Shown piece after piece: positions 24,273-38,329 of a DNA stretch of 64,000 bases. The stretch covers positions 2,459,030 through 2,523,029 of the forward strand of contig NW_024748870.1 of assembly GCF_018991925.1 (NCBI RefSeq). Reading direction: 5' to 3'. The position numbers were made by a program, and so were the translations under genes. Position 1 is the stretch's first letter. Each line of letters opens with the position of its first letter. Under the pieces are notes generated by a model. It was not told the DNA's origin. It saw only the letters and a list, made by a program, of their open reading frames with translations, and searched no databases. The DNA comes from Homarus americanus. Taxonomy: Eukaryota; Arthropoda; Malacostraca; Decapoda; Nephropidae.

Positions 24273-24519
24273 AATTGCGAGAATCCCTTCAACCAAGGTC
24301 ATATTTACAGAAAGGTCATGGAGAGAGAATGCAACATACACATAATCAGGGAGCCACACTAACCACACACCCCAACAAACCTAACCTAACCTAACCAAAC
24401 CACCCACCTCTGTGTTAGCTACTTCACTCGGGCAGTTCACAAGAGTTCTCACATCTCCAATTTCTAGGAAAAATGTAAATGCCTTAAAACCTTTCAGAAA
24501 CTTGTACCATAAGTTTAAT

Positions 24520-25072
24520 TCATCACACACACACCCACACGCCACAACCCACACACCCACACGCCACAACCCACAACCCACACGCCACAACCCACACACC
24601 CAGATACCACAACCCACAACCCACAACCCACAACCCACACACGCCACAACCCACAACCCACACGCCACAACCCACACACCCACACGCCACAACCCACACA
24701 CCCACACACACGCCACAGCCACACACCCACGCCACAACCCACACACCCACACGCCACAACCCCACACACACCCACACGCCACAACCCACACACACCCACG
24801 CCACACAACCCACACACCACACGCCACAACCCCACACACCCACACGCCACAACCCCACACCCACACGCCTGGCCACACCCACGCCAGCCACACCCACGCC
24901 TGGCCCACACACCCCACGCCACAACCCACAACCCACACACCCACACGCCACAACCCACACCCACACACGCCTGGCCCACAGCCACACGCCACAACCCACA
25001 CACCCCAGATGCAGCACAACCCACACACCCACACGCGCCACAACCCACACACCCACACGCCACAACCCACCA
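24520..25072. repeat. Minisatellite, unit CCACACGCCACAACCCACA
   Basis: About 27 units of 17-22 bp, C/A only apart from the CG and occasional GCCTGG or GATACC variants. Open frames on both strands arise from the repeat. Confidence 0.95.
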
Positions 25073-25264
25073 ACGAATGGGAAAAAATGAATCAAATATC
25101 CTTTCAACCAACATCTTTTTAACCTGGAAGAGTCTTACGTTCCTCCAGGCTCCATTAACCCAGGTGTGTATCATAGAAGGTGGAAGATGATGTTTTTGTT
25201 CGACAGGTGAGGTGATGCTGTTTCAGGTGTGTAAGTGGTATTGAGGGCATTGATGTGTGTGTGT

Positions 25265-25660
25265 CTGGTGCATTGGTACGTGTGTTGGGGGCATAAATAC
25301 GTATGTTGGGGGCATAAATACGTATGTTGGGGCATAAATACGTATATTGGGGCATAAATACGTATGTTGGGGCATAAATACGTATGTTGGGGCATAAATA
25401 CGTATGTTGGGGCATAAATACGTATGTTGGGGCATAAATACACATGTTGGGGCATAAAATACGTATGTTGGGGGCATAAATACGGATGTTGGGGCATAAA
25501 TACACATGTTGGGGCATAAATACACATGTTGGGGCATAAATACACATGTTGGGGCATAAATACGTATGTTGGGGCATAAATACACATGTTGGGGCATAAA
25601 TACACATGTTGGGGCATAAATACGTATGTTGGGGGCATAAATACGGATGTTGGGGCACAT
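25265..25660. repeat. 20-bp minisatellite, unit GGGGCATAAATACGTATGTT
   Basis: About 20 copies in two main variants, CGTATGTT and CACATGTT. A TATA-like ATAAATA lies in every unit. The minus-strand frames (CPNIRIYAP repeats) are not genes. Confidence 0.97.
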
Positions 25661-25798
25661 ATCCAGGGTTGGTCAGTCCACTGCCACACTAAGACATTAT
25701 TATACCCCGCCCGAATTTAAAGGGGATATAGCACTTCAGTCTGTCCGTCCGTGAACAATATTCTCCTCAACAGCTTATTACAGCTTTATGCTTTTTGG

Positions 25799-25962
25799 TG
25801 ATCAGCTGAAGATTAGTCTCCTCCCTCCTCCAGCTTATTTCACCTGGTTATTAGACAGCCTGGAGTAAGCCTAACCTAACCTAACACTAACCTAACCTAA
25901 CCTAATCTAACTTACCAGATAAATTAAGCTAGGGGGAGCTAATCTTCACGTGATCCAAAATA
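25799..25962. mobile_element. Telomere-core inverted-repeat element, complete copy
   Basis: The left arm GTGATCAGCTGAAGATTAG and CCAGCTTATTTCACCTGG is followed by a core of CCTAACCTAACCTAACACTAA type. The right arm is AAATTAAGCTAGGGGGAGCT, then AATCTTCACGTGATC. Arms are reverse complements; total about 165 bp. Confidence 0.8.
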
Positions 25963-26408
25963 TAAGTGATTTTAATTTCAACACCCCCCTCCCCCCCTCA
26001 CACACACACATACACTACACCAAATAACATAAAAAATATCCAGAGAATTATGTACATATAAGCATTTTAGTATACAAGAAAAACACAAGAAAAATAAAAC
26101 CCCCGTAAAAAAAAAATACCAAAATTGTCTTCCAGGAAATTAAGATTTTTCCTGTTGAGAATAAATTGGCGGGAAAAACAGCATTCGTAAGTGTTTTAAT
26201 TTTTATTTTTATTTTTCAAAGACTTCGTTGAGGTTTTTCTTTGTACATTAATATACAAATTTTTTAAAGCATTTTATTTATTTATTTATTTCAATTTCGT
26301 CAAAACTCATTATTATTATTTTTTTCTTTCTATTGTAAATTCGTTCAAGTTAGATACACAATGAGCTTCATGTATACATCCAGTGACAATACAATGCAAT
26401 ACAACAAT
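25963..26408. other. AT-rich intronic sequence, no gene recognised
   Basis: No repeat or gene is evident. A short T-rich segment lies at 26190-26330. Confidence 0.6.
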
Positions 26409-29400
26409 AACATCACCAACAACAACAACTACAGTAAGAACACGACCAACAACAACAACTACAGTAAGGACACGACCAACAACAACAACTACAGTAAGGA
26501 CACAACCAACAACAACAACTACAGTAAGAACACCACCAACAACAACAACTACAGTAAGAACACAACCAACAACAACAACTATGTAAGTGACACAACCAAC
26601 AAACAACAACTAAGCAGTAAGAACACAACCAACAACAACAACTACAGTAAGAACACAACCAACAACAACAACTGTGGCACATTACTGACCAACAAACAAC
26701 AACTACAGTAAGGACACAACCAAAGCAACAACTATAAAGAACACCAAACAAACAACAACAACTACAGTAAGAACACAACCAACAACAACAACTACAGTAA
26801 GGACACAACCAACAACAACAAATTCACAGTAAGAACACCACCAACAGTCAACAACCATAGTAAGGGATACAAACTAACAACAACAAATTCACAGTGTAAG
26901 GACACAACCAACAACAACAACTACAGTAAGAACACAACCAACAACAACAACCAGCAGTAAGGACACGACCAACAACAACAACTACAGTAAGGACACCACC
27001 ACCAACAAACTACAGGTAAGAACACCACCAACAACAAATAAACTACAGGCGGATGAGCAAACCAACAACAACAACCATAGTAAGGATAACCAACAACAAC
27101 AACTACAGTAAAGAACAATCACCAACAACAAACCAAGGACAATAACCAACAACAACAACCATAGTATGTAACAAAACTCAACAACCACAGTATGGAATAA
27201 CAAACCCAACAAATAACAACTACAGTAAGAAATTAATAAACTAAAGAATTTCAAATAAATAACCACAGTAAGAACATCTAACAATGAACCACAGTAAGGA
27301 CACAACCAACAACAACAACTACAGTAAGAACACTACCAACAACAATGTTCATGGAAAAGGAAACACAACCAACAAACAATTCAGCACAGTAAGAACACAA
27401 CCAACAACAACAACTACAGTAAGGACACAACCAACAACAACAATCTGTAGTAAGAACACGGACCTCAACAACAACAACAACTACAGTAAGGACACAAACC
27501 AACAACAACAACTACAGTAAGAACACAAACTTCAACAACTATAGTAAGGAATACCAACAACAAACAAACCATAGAAGGGACAACAACCAACAACAACAAC
27601 CTGCAGTGGTGACACGACCACAACAACAACCAAGGTAGTAAGGAATAATAAAATCAACAAAGAACAAACCTATGGAAATAAGGACACGACCAACAACAAC
27701 AACAACCACAGTAAGAAGAACAAACCCACACAACAACTACAGTAAGGAGTTGGGTTAAATCAACAAACAACAACTACAGTAAGGACACAACCAACAACAA
27801 CAACTACAGTAGAAGAATGACCAACAACAACAATAACTACAGTAAGGACACAAACCAACAACAAATAACCATAAGGAACACCAACAAATAAACAATTACA
27901 GGGTGAACACAACCACTCAACAACAACAGCAGAATAAATAAAACTAACAATGTCAAACCACAGTAAGAACAATTCAATTAAAACTAAAAGAACAATCACC
28001 AACAAATGGGTCAACTACAGTAAGAACACAAATCAACAACAACAACTAAGAAAAAGAACAAATCCTGAAGGGAAGGTTCATCAATAATAACAACTACAGT
28101 AAGAACACCACCAACAACAACAACTAGTAAGAAATACCTCAACAACAAATAAAAACACCACAGTAATGACACGACTAATGCAAACAAATTGTAAAGGACA
28201 CAACCAAATAACAACTATAGTAAGTAACAGCCAAATCAACAACAACAACTACAGTAATGTAACCAACAACAACAACTACAGTAAGGACACACGACCAACA
28301 ACAATAACTATGCAGAACATCACCTCAACAAATAAACAATCACAGTAAGAACACAACCAACAACAACAATTATGTAAGAACAACTCACCAACAACAACAA
28401 CAACTACAGTAAGAATAATTAATTTAAATGTTCAAATGCAAGAATGCAAACCAAACAACAACAACAGTAAGAATACCACTCAACAACAACCTTCATAGAA
28501 GAACACAAATCAACAACAAACAAACCAACAACAAGTCATTCAAGAAGGACAACCAACAAACAACAATGAATAGTAAGAACACTACTAACAACAACAATTG
28601 TAGAAACGGAACACGACTAACAACAACAAATTAATAGTAAGAACACAACCAACAACAGCTGTCATAAGAACACCTAACAATAATACCATAAACACAACCA
28701 ATAACAACAATCACAGTAAGAACACCACCAACAACAACAATTCACAGTAAGTGACATTAAATCAACAACAAATGAATCACAGTAAGTACGCAACCAACAA
28801 TAATAAACAACAACAACAAATGCATAGTGCGAATACCAATAAATAAACAACTAAGTGGTAAGAACACAACCAACAACAACAATTTAAGAAAAGTATTACA
28901 ACAACAACAACTACAGTAAGGACACGACCAAATGCAATTAAACAACTACAGGGAAGGACACAACCAATGGAACAATGAATCAGCAAGAACACCCACTAAC
29001 AACAACAACCAAGGTAAGGACACACAAACCAACAACAACAAACTACAGTAAGAACACCACCAACAACAACAACTACAGTAAGAAATTAATAAACTTACTC
29101 AACAACAACTAACAACAAATCCAAACAAACAAATAACCACAAGGAAAAGAAGAACACAACCAACAACAACAACTACAGTAGTACCCAACAACCAACAACA
29201 ACAGCTACAGTAAGAACACGTCTCATCAACAACAATCATGTAAATAAAACACCTCACCAATAACAACAACTATAAAATCACCAACAACAACAACTAACAA
29301 CAACCAACAACAACAATGTAAGAAATACTCACCAACAACAACAACTACAGGAAGGTTCAAACCAACAAACCAACAACCATAGAAGAACAAACCAAACAAA

Positions 29401-32400
29401 CAAATAAATCACAGTAAGGACACAACCAATGTAAACAACAAACTACAAGAACTACCAACAAATAAACAACTACAGTATGGACACCATCAACAACTACAGT
29501 AAGAACACCAAACACCAAATAAACAACCAGTATGGACACAACCAACAACAACAACTACAGTAAGAACACAACCAACAACAATAACTGGTAAGGACACAAA
29601 TCAACAACAACCAGGAAGAAGAAATAGACACAACAACAACAACTACAGTAAGAACACACAACCAACAACAAATCACAGAAGACACCCCAGCAAATAAATT
29701 CATAGTGCTATAATCACCACCACTAACAATCAAGGAACAACAACTAAAGTAAGGACACCACCAACAACAATCTTAAAAATATCAGTCTCAACAACAACAA
29801 CTACAGTAAACACCAACACCAAATAACTACAGTAAGGACATCAATCAACAATCCATGGAAAAGGACACAGCTCAATCAACAAATAACAACCACAGTACAG
29901 TACAAACCAACAACAACAACTACAGTAAGAACACAACCAACAACAACAACTACAGTAAGGACACCACCACCACCAACAACTACAGTAAGGACACCCACCA
30001 ACAACAACAACTACAGTAAGGACATCGACCAACAACAACAACTAAAGTATACAAACCAACAAATAAACAAACCTAACAGCAAGAAGTCTAAAACCAACAA
30101 CAACAGCCACAGTAAGAACACAACTAACAACAACAACTAAGGGCAAGGACACAACCAAACAAACAACAACTACAGTAAGGGACACGACCAACAACAACAA
30201 ACCATAGTGCTAGAAATTCACAAACAAATAACAACTACAGTAAGGACACGACCAACAACAACTAAGCAGTAAGAACACAACCAACAACAACAGCTACAGT
30301 AAGAACACAACCAACAACAACAACTACAGTGGGGCACACAACCAACAACAACAACCACAGTATGACATTACCACCAACAACAACAACTACAGTAAGGACA
30401 CGACCAACAACAACAACCACAGTAAGAACAATAAACCAACAACAACAACCAGCAGTAAGGACACAACCAACAAACAACAACTACAGGCAAGGACACAATT
30501 AACAACAACTACAGGTGACACGACCAACAACAACAACCACAGTAAGAACACAACCAACAACAACAACTACAGTAAGGACAATAACCACCAAACAACAACT
30601 AGTAAGGACACGACCAACAACAACAACTACAGTAAGAACAACACAAACCAGTCAATAACAACGCCAGTAAGGCTGACGACCAACAACAACAACTACAGGT
30701 GAACACAACCAGTCAAATAAATACGCGCAGTAAGAAAATTAACAACCAACAACAAACAACTACAGTAAGGACACACAACCGGCAAACAAACAACCATGTG
30801 CAAGGACACGACCAACAACAACAACTACAGTAAGAACACTTAATTCAACAACAACAACTACAGTAAGGACACAAACTCAACAACAACAACCACAGTAAGA
30901 ACACAAACCAACAACAAACTGAACTACAGTAAGAACACGACCAACAACAACAACCACAGTAAGAACACAACCAACAACAAACAATCAGCAAGTAAGGACA
31001 CCACCAACAACAACAACTACAGTAAGAACACAACCAACAACAACAACTACAGTAAGGACACAAATCAACAACAACAACTACAGTAAGGACACACAACCAA
31101 CAACAACAACTACAGTAACATCCAACAACAACTAAGCAGGTACTCACACAACCAACAACAAACGCGACAGTAAAGGACACGACCAACAACAACAGCGTGT
31201 AAGGACACACAACCAACAACAACAACCACAGTAAGAACACAAACCAACACCACAACTACAGGGCACAATTCAACAACAACTATAGCAAGGACACAACCAA
31301 CAAATAAACAAACTACAGTAAGAACACCACCAACAACAACAACTACAGGCGTATTGCACAACTAACAGAAACAATGAATTCTACAGTAAGGACACGACCA
31401 ACAACAACAACTAAGCAGTAAGTGGACACAAACCACCCAACAACAACTAAGCAAAAGAACACAACCAACAACAACAACTACAGTAAGAACACAAACCAAC
31501 AACAACAACCACAAAGAACACAACCCCACAAATAAATAGCTACAGTAAGGACACAACCAACAACAACAACTACAGTAAAGAACACAGCCCAATGAACAAC
31601 ACAACTACAGTAAGGACACAACCAACAACAACAACTATGGTGTAAGGACACTAATTAAACAACAACAACTACAGTAAGGACAACCAACAACAACAACAAC
31701 AAACCAACAACAACAACTAGTAGACACAACCAATGTCAACAACTACAGTAAGAACACCACCAACAACAACAAATCACAGTAAGGACACAACCAACAACAA
31801 CAAATTAAGGTAAGTGACACAAACCAACAAACAAATAACCAGTAAGAACACCACCAACAACAACAAACCACAGTAAGGACACGACCCCAACAACAACAAC
31901 TACAGTAAGAACACCACCAACAAACAACAACTGTATAGTAAGGGCTATTTAAACCAACAACAAATAACTACAGTAAAGAACATTAATAACCAACAAATGT
32001 TATAGTAAGGACAACAACCAACAACAACAACTACAGTAAGAACACTCCCAATACCAAACAACAACAAACCACAGTAAAGAACATAATTCAACAACAAATA
32101 ACTACAGTAAGAACACAACCAACAACAACACCAGTATGATACTAAATCCAAACAACAAATAACTACAGGTGACACAACCAACAACAGCTAAATTCTATGA
32201 AAAGGAGTACCACCGTATCAACAACAACTATAGTAAGGACACAACCAACATCAAATAACTATATAGTAAGAATACTCCACTCAACAAATAACAACTACAG
32301 TAAGGACACAACCAACAACAACAGTAACTACAGGGCGACAACTAACAACAACAATCAAGCAGTAAGAACACCACCAACAACAACAACTAAGCAGTAAGGA

Positions 32401-33372
32401 CACGACTAACAACAACAACTACAGTAAGAACACCACCAACAACAACAACTAAGGTAAGGACACAAACCAACAACAACAACTACAGTAAGAACACAACCAA
32501 CAACAACAACTACAGGCGATTACAAAACCAACAACACAAACTACAGTAAGAACAACAACAACAACAACTACAGTAAGAACACCAACAACAACAACTACAG
32601 TAAGGACAACCAACACCAACAACTACAGTAAGAACACAACCAACAACAACAACCAGTAAGGACACCACCAACAAACAAATGTTCATATGGTAAGGACACC
32701 ACCACCACCAACAACCATAGTAAGGATTAACACGACCAACAACAACAACTACAGTAAGGACACCACCAACAACAACAACTACAGTAAGAACACAACCAAC
32801 AAATACCAACCACAGTAACAACACCAACAACAACAACAACTACAGTAAGGATACACGACACAACAACAACAACTACGGTAAAGAACACGACCAACAACAA
32901 CAAACGCAGTGGCGATTAATGACTTCAACAACAACAACTACAGTAAGAAACACAAACTAACAACAACAAACTACAGTAAGGACACCACCCAACAACAAAT
33001 AAAACTGCTGGGTAAGAAACACAAACCAACAACAACAACTACAGTAAGGACACGACCAACAACAACAACTACAGTAAGGACACAACCAACAACAACAACT
33101 ACAGTAAGAACACAACCAACAACAACAACTACAGTAAGGACACCACCAACAACAACAACTACAGTAAGAACACAACCAACAACAACAACTACAGTAAGAA
33201 CACCACCACCAACAACAACTACAGTAAGGACACCACCAACAACAACAGCTACAGTAAGAACACGACCAACAACAACAACTACAGTAAGAACACAACCAAC
33301 AACAACAACTACAGTAAGAACACCACCACCAACAACAACTACAATATGGACACCACCAACAACAACAGCCTC
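26409..33372 (+). repeat. 7-kb minisatellite, 30-bp unit AACAACAACTACAGTAAGGA + CACAACCAAC
   Basis: Roughly 230 copies. The two ends (26.41-26.58 kb and 33.03-33.36 kb) are nearly perfect 30-bp units. The interior is full of indels, shortened units and odd insertions such as AAATAAAC. Each good unit contains ACA|GTAAGG or ACA|GTAAGA, a donor-like hexamer. Frames on both strands (poly-Thr/Asn/Val/Cys) are by-products. Confidence 0.97.
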
Positions 33373-33479
33373 AAACCCCCACACAGTATATCGGGTTTCT
33401 GGGTCTCCGCTTAAGATGTCCCGCTGAAATATTGCCAAACTTTGATCGACATCTGGGGCGATATTTGATGTGTGCCGGC

Positions 33480-33622
33480 AGATTGTGGGTGGGCTGGGGT
33501 GGGCTGGGGTGGGCTGTGGTGGGCTGGGGTGGGTGGGGTGGGTGGGGTGGGTGGGGTGGGCTGGGGAGTGGAGCTGGGGTGGGCTGGGGTGGGTGGGGTG
33601 GGCCTGGGGTGGGCTGGAGTAA
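33480..33622. repeat. G-rich minisatellite GGGCTGGGGTGGGTGGGGTG
   Basis: Units of 5 and 10 bp with GGGG tracts; quadruplex-capable on the plus strand. Confidence 0.93.
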
Positions 33623-34845
33623 GCATGAACGAAGAGTGAAGGCAGACTTGGGGAGGTGTGTGTGTGTTATAGCCAATCAGAAGCTCAGTTATAAACGAGA
33701 CAGATCTAACATCCCTCCGCGGATAATAGGATTAACATTATATTACAACACACATAACTCTTGTGTAATAAAAGCAGCAATATATTAAGGCTATCTGTAA
33801 TCACTATTAATTACTTCCTACTGTTATTATGTAATGCTGTACCCAATACCCTACAGGTAACAGGGGGGTAAATATGACATGGTTTTTCTAGCAGATGAGG
33901 GTAACTTCCATCCACCTTCCCGCCCATACTGACATAGCATTCGTGAGAGTTGATTAAGAGGAGGTATTTTTTTCTCCTCACATCTTTTCTGTTGTTTTTT
34001 TTTTAACCCGAGTTGTATAGTTATATATATGTATTTATTTTAAACTTTAACCTAACCTAACCCAACTAACTCTTATTTTAAGCGAACCATAATTAACCTA
34101 ACCTAACCAAACTTAATCTACTGTGCCTCGACCTAATCCAAACTAACGTAGTCTATCGTCTACCAAGCAATTCTAATTTATACTCCAGGCTTAACCTAAC
34201 CTAATTTAACTCCTCCCTCCTTCTCCTCCTACTTCTCCTTCCTACTACCTCTCTTCTTACTTCTTCCCCCTCCTCCTCCTCCTCCTCCTTCCCCTTTTAA
34301 CTTCTACTGGACAACAGACGGACATGGAGAGATCATTGGAGGAGGAAGAGGAGGGAGAGGAGTGGGCGAAGAGAGGAGAAGGAAAGAGAGGAGATAGAGA
34401 GAGAGAAGAGACGATAACAAGGGGTAGAAGGAAGGGGGAAAGAAGGTAAGAAGGGTGGGTGGGGAGGTGGAGTAGAGACGATGAGGATACTTAAAAATTT
34501 CCTTGATAACAAAACCGAATCGATATAACATCCTATTACAGAGAAACTGATAAATGTAAACAAACTTCTCCACGTCAACGTCAACCAATAAGAATCAAGT
34601 TTATTTTTACCTCTAATAATTAATCCCTTCACTAATTGGTCATATGAAACTGTCGTCATCGCTCAACGGGGTTTGTATTGGTTGACTAAAATAAAGCTGT
34701 CCCCACCCCCCTTGTCCTCCCCCCTTCTCTATGATCGGCCGAGGCAATTATAGAGGTAATATACGGCGCGTAATGTGATTGGCTGAGAAGATTGAGGTCG
34801 TCTGAGGGTGTTGATTGGTTCAATCTCGCGGTGAAGTTCCAACGG

Positions 34846-34907
<62 letters not shown>

Positions 34908-35126
34908 ATTGTTTATTTCCCGCCAGTTAAACATCAAGTACTTCTATACTATACATCCGCTAATTCCTTCCGGTGGGTAAATAATTCTCCGTCGTTAATC
35001 TGTTGGAGATCAAATTTCGGTATCCAATTGACGAGAAAAATCTCATTCCCCGGCAAGTGGTGGTGAGTGGATGACCGGTTAGTGATTTTCCCGAGCCGGA
35101 TGATCAAGTGACCTATTCACGGAGAT
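33623..35126. other. Intronic, no gene recognised; minor repeats
   Basis: CCTAA-type degenerate units at 34047-34205, C/T-rich sequence at 34207-34300, AG-rich sequence at 34335-34470, and (CT)n at 34850-34903. Confidence 0.7.
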
Positions 35127-35247
35127 GAGTATTCCCTGCCATCAGTATTCCCTGCCATTAATATTCCCTGCCATCAGTATTCCCTGCCATCAGTATTCCC
35201 TGCCATCAGTATTCCCTGCCACCAATATTCCCTGCCATCAGTATTCC
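35127..35247. repeat. 16-bp minisatellite, unit TATTCCCTGCCATCAG
   Basis: About 7.5 copies with ATTAA and CCAA variants. Confidence 0.96.
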
Positions 35248-35391
35248 AAAATATTCATCTTAATATTTTCATCCCTGAGGCTACGTGACTTGATCAATGT
35301 AATGTGAGTCTCAGTGTAATTTTACCGCCATTTTGGAACGTTATTTATATTTGGTTTTTGGTCAACCTTTAGAGTTTTGTAGTGTTCGTGT

Positions 35392-35735
35392 AATGGTCAG
35401 CATGCTCGCCTCGCAAGCGAGAGGACCCGGGTTCGATCCCCGGGCAGGGTGAAACTATGGGCAAGTTTCTTTACGTCATTTGCCTCTGTCTACCCAGCAG
35501 TAATTGGGGACCTGGATGTTAATCGCTTTGTGGATCGTGTTCCGGGATAATGGTTAGCCAGTGCAGTTGGCGAGTTGTCCGGTCTTCTCGGACTATTCCT
35601 TGACACTGGGCCATGCAGCTCGTTAACTTAGGGTGTGGTTGTTGTGTTGGCAACAGCTTCTACACCTTAAACAAATTCACGCCTAGGTAGCCCTTGGGCC
35701 GGCCAATTTCATTACACGAGGGGCAACCATTATTA
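35392..35735 (+). mobile_element. tRNA-derived SINE, family A, copy 2 (full head)
   Basis: The head has an A-box-like TGTAATGGTCAGCATG, an anticodon arm with stem CTCGC/GCGAG around loop CTCGCAA, and a B-box GGGTTCGATCCCC. The tRNA-unrelated body carries CAAGTTTCTTTACGTCATTT, CAGTAATTGGGGACCTGGAT and AACAAATTCACGCCTAGG, and the end is an ATTATTATT tail. The body matches 18050-18426 on the opposite strand. The loop would read as an Ala(CGC)-like anticodon, but the acceptor stem is absent, so it is not a functional tRNA. Confidence 0.9.
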
Positions 35736-35941
35736 TTATAGTATTGTTGTTGGTGTTAGGTAGTAGTGGTGGTTTGAGATGGTGGTGATAGTGTTGGTAA
35801 GTGGTGGTAATAGAGGGGTTTAGGTGGTGGTAATGGTGGTAGTAGTGATGGTGACATTGATGGTGATGGTGGTAGTGTCAGTGATAGTGGTAGTGTTAGT
35901 GACGGTGGTAGTGGTATTCACGAAGGGTCTTAAGCCAGCCC

Positions 35942-35992
<51 letters not shown>

Positions 35993-36537
35993 CAATACAG
36001 TTGCAGGTTACAAAGCACCACGCCACAACACACAAGCTTCACCACTTTTATATTTCTGTTGCCTGGAAAATTCAGGCATATTCCAAAATCGTCTGATGGA
36101 TGAACTCCAACCCAGGCGAGACTTTTCATCTGTTAGAAACAATAAAAAAAAATAAAATGTTCCTGGAATTGTAATACGTTCTGGGAATATTTCTCACTAT
36201 ACATACATAATGAGATATTGTGGACGTGAGAAATACAATATGAAGGTTTTTATTTTTGGATAGAGGAAGCGATCATACACGGTGGGAGATGGTGATGAGG
36301 GTTTAATATAGTGTGGTGATGGTGTGGTGGTGTGGTGAGGTAAGGTTGGTGGACGTGGTGGCGAGACACACGTACACACGCAAACTACTACCATCATTAC
36401 TACTACCATCATTACCACCACATTACCACCACATTGACACACCATTACCACCCTCACACAAGACTACGGGCGCCACAACCCACGTTTAATTAAATCACTT
36501 TACGAGACTTTCATTTTTGAAGACATCATGAAGAGCT

Positions 36538-36575
<38 letters not shown>

Positions 36576-37160
36576 GTTATAGGTATCTCCAGCAGGGGAA
36601 CGTGGGTGGGTTGTTGGCTAAAAGTGGGTGGAATGTGGGCTAAAAGTGGGTGGACTGTGGGTGTAAAGTGTGTGAATAGTTTCATTAACAATAAAAAAAA
36701 AGATATATGGTTTTTATGTCAAAATTCAGGCCACTGTTTATCGATGGCTCTCCCCCCCTCACCCCTTTAGTAATACTGCAAGACTGAATAGGGATAATAA
36801 TAGTCCGCTTAATCCTTATATTCCTATTGAAATTGTACTCAAATAGGGATAACTTAATGGTTTTTGGTTAGGTTAGGTGAGGCTAGACTATCATGGTATA
36901 ATTTTCAGAAAATCACAGGTTGAGTTCCAGCAAAAAATCCCGTTATTATTTTGGGTAAATCCTGGTATTAAATCATCGTATACGGGCTTTTAATCGGTGC
37001 AGGAGACCAATAACATAAAATTACGCTCTGCAACAACATCCATGTATAAACTGTCAGCGTGTGATTGATCAAACTACAGCAAATATCAGGTCATTTCAAG
37101 GTTATACTCTGTGACTGAAGTTTATCATGGCATAGAATAGCACAGGCAAAGGTAGGTGTG
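35736..37160. other. Intronic, no gene recognised; GGTGGTAGTG tract and short microsatellites
   Basis: GGTGGTAATG/GTGATAGTG units at 35745-35915, (GA)n at 35944-35991, and GT at 36541-36574. No exon is seen. Confidence 0.7.
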
Positions 37161-37200
37161 TGTAGGTGTCTGTCTGTGTGTGTGTGTGTGTGTGTGTGTC

Positions 37201-37257
<57 letters not shown>
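37161..37257. repeat. (GT)n microsatellite
   Basis: GT tract with CTGTCT interruptions. Confidence 0.97.
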
Positions 37258-37258
<1 letters not shown>

Positions 37259-37693
37259 CATTATGCAGAAAATCACCGTAAAAAACTTTCTATGGTCAAA
37301 TTTTTCTGTTAGGTTGTGGTGAAGTGGTCTATAGTGCAGCCTTAAACACGAGGTATGGACCGTGGCGGAGGGCAGCATGATGCTTCTACCTCCCCGCAGA
37401 CCAGACTCCCCCCACCCCAACTCCTCCCCACACCTCAACCCCACCCCACCACACCCCACCTCCTCCCCAGAACACCTTCCCGCAAATTAAATTAAAAAAG
37501 ATCAAAACTTTAACAACTTTACTGAGAGATTTTTGAAAAGTTAATCTTTCTCAGAGGAAGAAAGATATTAAACCTCTCCTCCCATAAATCTGAGATATTT
37601 TGACAGAATGGTTTTGTTTTATTTAATATTGAGAATAATATTTAATGGCAAACTCTTCCATATTTTTTAACGAGGGATATGGAGATCACATTT

Positions 37694-37905
37694 AGCTTAG
37701 GCACTTCAGTTTATTTCAACTTTTGGCCTAACCTAACCTAACTTAACCTAACCTAACTTAACCTAACCTAACCTAACCTAACCTAACCTAACCTAACCTA
37801 ACCTAACCTAACCTAACCTAACTTAGCCTAACCCTCCAGGTATTGTTATGGTGTTTAATTAGCGGGTGACATAAGCTGGATTGCCTACTCTTCAGGTGAT
37901 CCAAA
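37694..37905. mobile_element. Telomere-core inverted-repeat element, copy with pure CCTAA core
   Basis: A degenerate left arm (TTAGGCACTTCAGTTTATTT) is followed by a near-perfect CCTAA core of about 100 bp and a right arm GTGTTTAATTAGCGGGTGAC, then ATAAGCTGGATTGCCTACTC and TTCAGGTGATCC. Confidence 0.75.
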
Positions 37906-38329
37906 CACAGAGGAGTTGTCTTTTTTCAGCTGGTTCTCATCCCATTTTCTTTACAAGTCTGGCTTCGTTTTTTTTATCCAACGTCTGTTTGTCTCTGTCG
38001 ATGTTTCAGTCGGTCTGTCTGTCTGTCTGTCTCTAAATCTGGATTTTTCAGTCAGTCTTTTCTTAATGACAGACTCCCACAAACACACGCACGCACTCAC
38101 GCAACGCACGCACGCACCCACGCACGCACACACACAAACACACACACACACACACACACTAGCATTACCAGACACTCAAGCGTTAACAGAAGTCTGCGCT
38201 CAAGTGCCACTAAACACTCAAGGAAATTAATTAAGATTGTTGTAATTACCAGAAGTTGTTTCGACTACTTGTACTTAAAGGGTTATTAGGCAGAGAGGTC
38301 GACACGCGGTGAGGAGGGTAGCGCAGTGT

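Noticed and set aside
23557..24394. Gln/Ala/Ser-rich minus-strand frame of 200 codons and Leu/Ala plus-strand frames over the CTG region.
   Set aside because: A polyglutamine-type exon was considered, but both strands are open, there is no defined splice pair, and the frame runs into a GT microsatellite.
25700..25765. CCCGAATTTAAAGGGGATAT with TCTGTCCGTCCGTG as a possible transposon terminus.
   Set aside because: The phrase looks like a common dispersed repeat edge, but no partner end or second copy is present here.
26361..33438. Many plus- and minus-strand frames of 60-170 codons (poly-Asn/Thr or Val/Cys) in the 26-33-kb region.
   Set aside because: They are translations of the 30-bp minisatellite, which is a multiple of three and has open frames on both strands.
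35399..35460. A tRNA-Ala(CGC)-like sequence.
   Set aside because: The anticodon and T arms fold, but there is no matching acceptor stem, and the sequence continues into a body and tail shared with a second copy. It is a SINE head.
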